Shown: positions 61,998 to 64,000 of the stretch, piece by piece | Numbering within the stretch: position 1 is the first letter of the stretch | Layout of the letters: the number at the start of each line of letters is the position of its first letter | From: Thermofilaceae archaeon | Lineage (GTDB): Archaea > Thermoproteota > Thermoprotei > Thermofilales > Thermofilaceae | Length of the DNA stretch: 64,000 bases | NCBI GenBank assembly: GCA_025057995.1 | Contig: JANXEW010000002.1 | Location: 1-64,000, forward strand | Reading direction: 5' to 3' | Position numbers and translations under genes: made by a program | Notes under the pieces: generated by a model | What the model was told of the DNA's origin: nothing | The model's input: only the letters and a program-made list of their open reading frames with translations | Databases searched by the model: none

Positions 61998-62551
61998 AGA
62001 AAAGGTTAACGATTGCAATTAGTGGAAAACCTGGCGCTGGTAAAACAACGTATGCCAAACATCTAGCCAACACTTTTAAGTTACGGTACGTCTCAAACGG
62101 AGAGCTTTTCCGAAGAATCGCCGAAGAAAGGAACATTGATTTAATTGAACTGCATAAAGTTGCTGAACTGGATGATAGTATAGATTTAGAAGTTGACCGA
62201 AGAGCGGCAGAAGAGGCAAAACGGGGCGGGGTCGTGATTGAAGGGCATCTCGCAGCTTGGGTTCTGAAAGACCTCGCCGACCTAAAGATACTCCTCACAG
62301 CCCCATTAAGTGTACGAGCGGATAGAATAGCTAAACGTGAACAAAAAAGCTTGGAGGATGCACTTAGGGAGGTTAAAGCTAGGGAGGAGAGTAATAGGAT
62401 GAGGGCTTTAAAATATTACAACATAGATATAGAGGACTTATCAGGGATTGATCTAATAATTAATACTTCGATATTAGATATTGAAGGTATTAACAAGATT
62501 TTAGAAGTTTTTGTAACTGAATATTTAAAGATTAATCCTGAGAAAACTTGA
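61994..62551 (+). CDS. cmk: Cytidylate kinase (archaeal type)
   Basis: Phosphorylates CMP to CDP. 185 residues: P-loop ISGKPGAGKTT (about 9-19), YVSNGELFRRIAEE, VVIEGHLAAWV, and a lid region with RADRIAKREQKSLEDALREVKAREESNRMRALKYYNID. Coupled to rpl34e, the usual archaeal arrangement. Confidence 0.95.
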   Translation: MKKRLTIAISGKPGAGKTTYAKHLANTFKLRYVSNGELFRRIAEERNIDLIELHKVAELDDSIDLEVDRRAAEEAKRGGVVIEGHLAAWVLKDLADLKILLTAPLSVRADRIAKREQKSLEDALREVKAREESNRMRALKYYNIDIEDLSGIDLIINTSILDIEGINKILEVFVTEYLKINPEKT

Positions 62552-62645
62552 TCGTGAATTATCATATTTCGTGTTTCCCGTTTTTACTCATAACCTCGCG
62601 GAAGCCTTAAAAAGGCTGATCGAGTGCGCGAAACGGGGGCTATAA

Positions 62646-64000
62646 ATGGTCCGCTTTAAGCAGGTAGAAGATATCGCTAAAATAATGAAGAACGTCGAGC
62701 AGGTGAGGAATATAGGTACGCTAGCTCACGTGGATCACGGCAAAACCACTACGTCGGATTCTCTGCTCATGGCTGCAGGGTTGCTCAGCCCTAAAGTAGC
62801 CGGTAAGGCTTTAGCTCTGGATTACGTGGAAATAGAGCAATTAAGGCAGATGACTGTGAAAGCCGCTAATGTTTCACTTTACCACGAGTGGAGAGGTAAA
62901 TCCTATGTCGTTAACCTTGTCGATACTCCCGGGCATGTTGACTTCACTGGTCATGTGACAAGGAGTCTTAGGATGATGGACGGAGGATTGGTCGTCGTTG
63001 ATGCCGTAGAGGGCGTAATGACACAAACAGAGACCGTGCTTCGGCAAGGTCTCAATGAGTATGTGAGACCCTTACTTTTCATAAATAAAGTCGATAGGCT
63101 TATCAGAGAGCTTAGGCTGAGCCCTCAAGAAGTTCAACAGAGATTTATAGAGATCGTTAAAGAATTTAACACATTAGTTGAGCTTTACGCTGATCCTGAG
63201 TTCAAAGATCGATGGAAAGTTGACTTCAGGAAGGGTCAAGTAGCCTTCGGTAGTGCCTTACACAAGTGGGGTCTTACAGTACCGATAGCGGTTGAGAAGG
63301 GTGTCAAATTCGATTATATCGTGGACATTTACGAAAGGGGTAACCAAGAAGAGCTCTCGAAGGATTTTCCACTTCATGTAGCATTGCTTGACATGATCGT
63401 TGAGCATGTGCCCAACCCTAAGGAAGCTCAGAGATACAGAGTTCCCAAGCTTTGGAAAGGTGACTTAAATAGTGAGGTAGGCAAGGCAATGCTAGAATGT
63501 GATCCTGAGGGTCCACTAGTTATAGCCGCAAGCAAAGTAGTAGCAGACCCACATGCAGGTTTTGTAGTAACTGGTCGAGTATTTAGTGGAACAGTTAGGC
63601 AGGGAGATGAGGTTTGGTTACTCAACACGCGCACTAGTGGTAAGATACTTCAAGTAAGCTTGTACATGGGTCCCTATAGGGAGAAAGTTGACGACGTCAG
63701 TGCAGGAAACATTGTAGCTGTTCTAGGTCTCGAAAAAGCTAGGGCTGGAGAAACAGTTGTCGACTTCAGGTACAAGGACGCTATGGTACCCTTCGAACGT
63801 ATGAGCTACATTAGCGAACCAGTAGTTACGATAGCAGTTGAGCCGAGGAAAAGCGGTGATCTTCCCAAACTTGTTGATGCTCTCAGAAAACTTGCAATAG
63901 AAGATCCGACTCTTAGAGTCTACATAAATGAAGAGACGGGCGAGTATCTTGTCAGCGGTATGGGGACTCTACATTTGGAAATTGTCCTCTGGGATCTTAA
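62646..64000 (+). CDS. fusA: Translation elongation factor EF-2, 3' end outside window
   Basis: Ribosomal translocase. About 451 residues are visible of about 730-740 expected; the frame stays open to the window end. [18 protein letters not shown] (P-loop), [26 protein letters not shown], and the start of domains II and III are present. The diphthamide histidine lies beyond the window. ATG 62646; a TATA-like CCTTAAAAAGG (62606-62616) lies about 35 bases upstream within a short palindrome. Confidence 0.97.
   Translation, partial: MVRFKQVEDIAKIMKNVEQVRNIGTLAHVDHGKTTTSDSLLMAAGLLSPKVAGKALALDYVEIEQLRQMTVKAANVSLYHEWRGKSYVVNLVDTPGHVDFTGHVTRSLRMMDGGLVVVDAVEGVMTQTETVLRQGLNEYVRPLLFINKVDRLIRELRLSPQEVQQRFIEIVKEFNTLVELYADPEFKDRWKVDFRKGQVAFGSALHKWGLTVPIAVEKGVKFDYIVDIYERGNQEELSKDFPLHVALLDMIVEHVPNPKEAQRYRVPKLWKGDLNSEVGKAMLECDPEGPLVIAASKVVADPHAGFVVTGRVFSGTVRQGDEVWLLNTRTSGKILQVSLYMGPYREKVDDVSAGNIVAVLGLEKARAGETVVDFRYKDAMVPFERMSYISEPVVTIAVEPRKSGDLPKLVDALRKLAIEDPTLRVYINEETGEYLVSGMGTLHLEIVLWDL

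Noticed and set aside
1-64000. CRISPR arrays, insertion sequences, prophage or integrated plasmid
   Set aside because: No regularly spaced direct repeats, transposase, integrase or att-like duplications at tRNA genes were seen.

Overview
This window is archaeal. It carries a thermosome subunit, a histone, aIF5A, EF-1alpha and EF-2, S10, S17e and L34e, geranylgeranylglyceryl phosphate synthase, FBP aldolase/phosphatase, Elf1, two family B DNA polymerases (PolB1-like and PolB3-like), intron-rich tRNA genes and a 5S rRNA gene standing alone. Together these point to a thermophilic member of the TACK/Thermoproteota outside Sulfolobales. I cannot place it more precisely by eye. Genes are tightly packed with GTG and TTG starts, TATA/BRE promoters, many leaderless or near-leaderless starts, and several convergent pairs whose stop codons overlap.

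Layout. 1-3670: thermosome, histone, S17e, a tRNA-Glu with two introns, NAD kinase, aIF5A. 3671-4011: a probable C/D-box guide RNA and the promoter of the next operon. 4012-9745: a five-gene hydrogenase operon, the highlight of the window. 9812-14338: MFS permease, small membrane protein, PolB3. 14346-23503: PhoU-like, HerA-like ATPase, tRNA splicing endonuclease, FBP aldolase/phosphatase, tRNA-Asn, GlyRS, a site-2 protease, a second probable C/D guide RNA, TrpRS. 23523-43669: a surface protein, radical SAM enzymes, HisRS, phosphoglucose/phosphomannose isomerase, thioredoxin, an RPA32-like OB protein, MTA phosphorylase, SAH hydrolase, MetRS, a tRNA methylthiotransferase, tRNA-Leu, FAU-1, RimI. 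43885-54802: small proteins, PolB1, AspRS, dUTPase-like protein, an ABC exporter, RPA, Elf1, GGGP synthase, a KaiC-like ATPase. 54906-64000: 5S rRNA, tRNA-Trp with two introns, coiled-coil proteins around hexulose-phosphate synthase, tRNA-Ser, S10/EF-1alpha, an Oxa1/EMC3-like protein, L34e/Cmk, EF-2.

The hydrogenase operon encodes NuoE-like and NuoF-like diaphorase subunits, a NuoG-type iron-sulfur subunit, a [NiFe] large subunit and a [NiFe] small subunit. The small subunit is fused through a two-cluster ferredoxin to a compact domain that resembles the [FeFe]-hydrogenase H-cluster domain and keeps four candidate H-cluster cysteines. The C-terminal cluster segment normally found in the [NiFe] small subunit is instead attached to the NuoG-type subunit. 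The large subunit ends exactly at the mature histidine, with no cleavable tail. This looks like a hybrid [NiFe]/[FeFe] hydrogenase with an NAD(P)H-reactive module. As far as I know, hybrid complexes of this broad kind have recently been reported from archaea, so the class may not be new even if this locus is.

Other notable points: six introns in four of the five tRNA genes, alongside a splicing endonuclease gene; a guide RNA antisense to the universally conserved CAGUAGCGGC of large-subunit rRNA; a histone with a short basic N-terminal tail; a cysteine-less relative of a zinc-ribbon protein; and a cysteine module shared by a KaiC-like ATPase and a coiled-coil protein. No CRISPR array, insertion sequence or prophage was seen.
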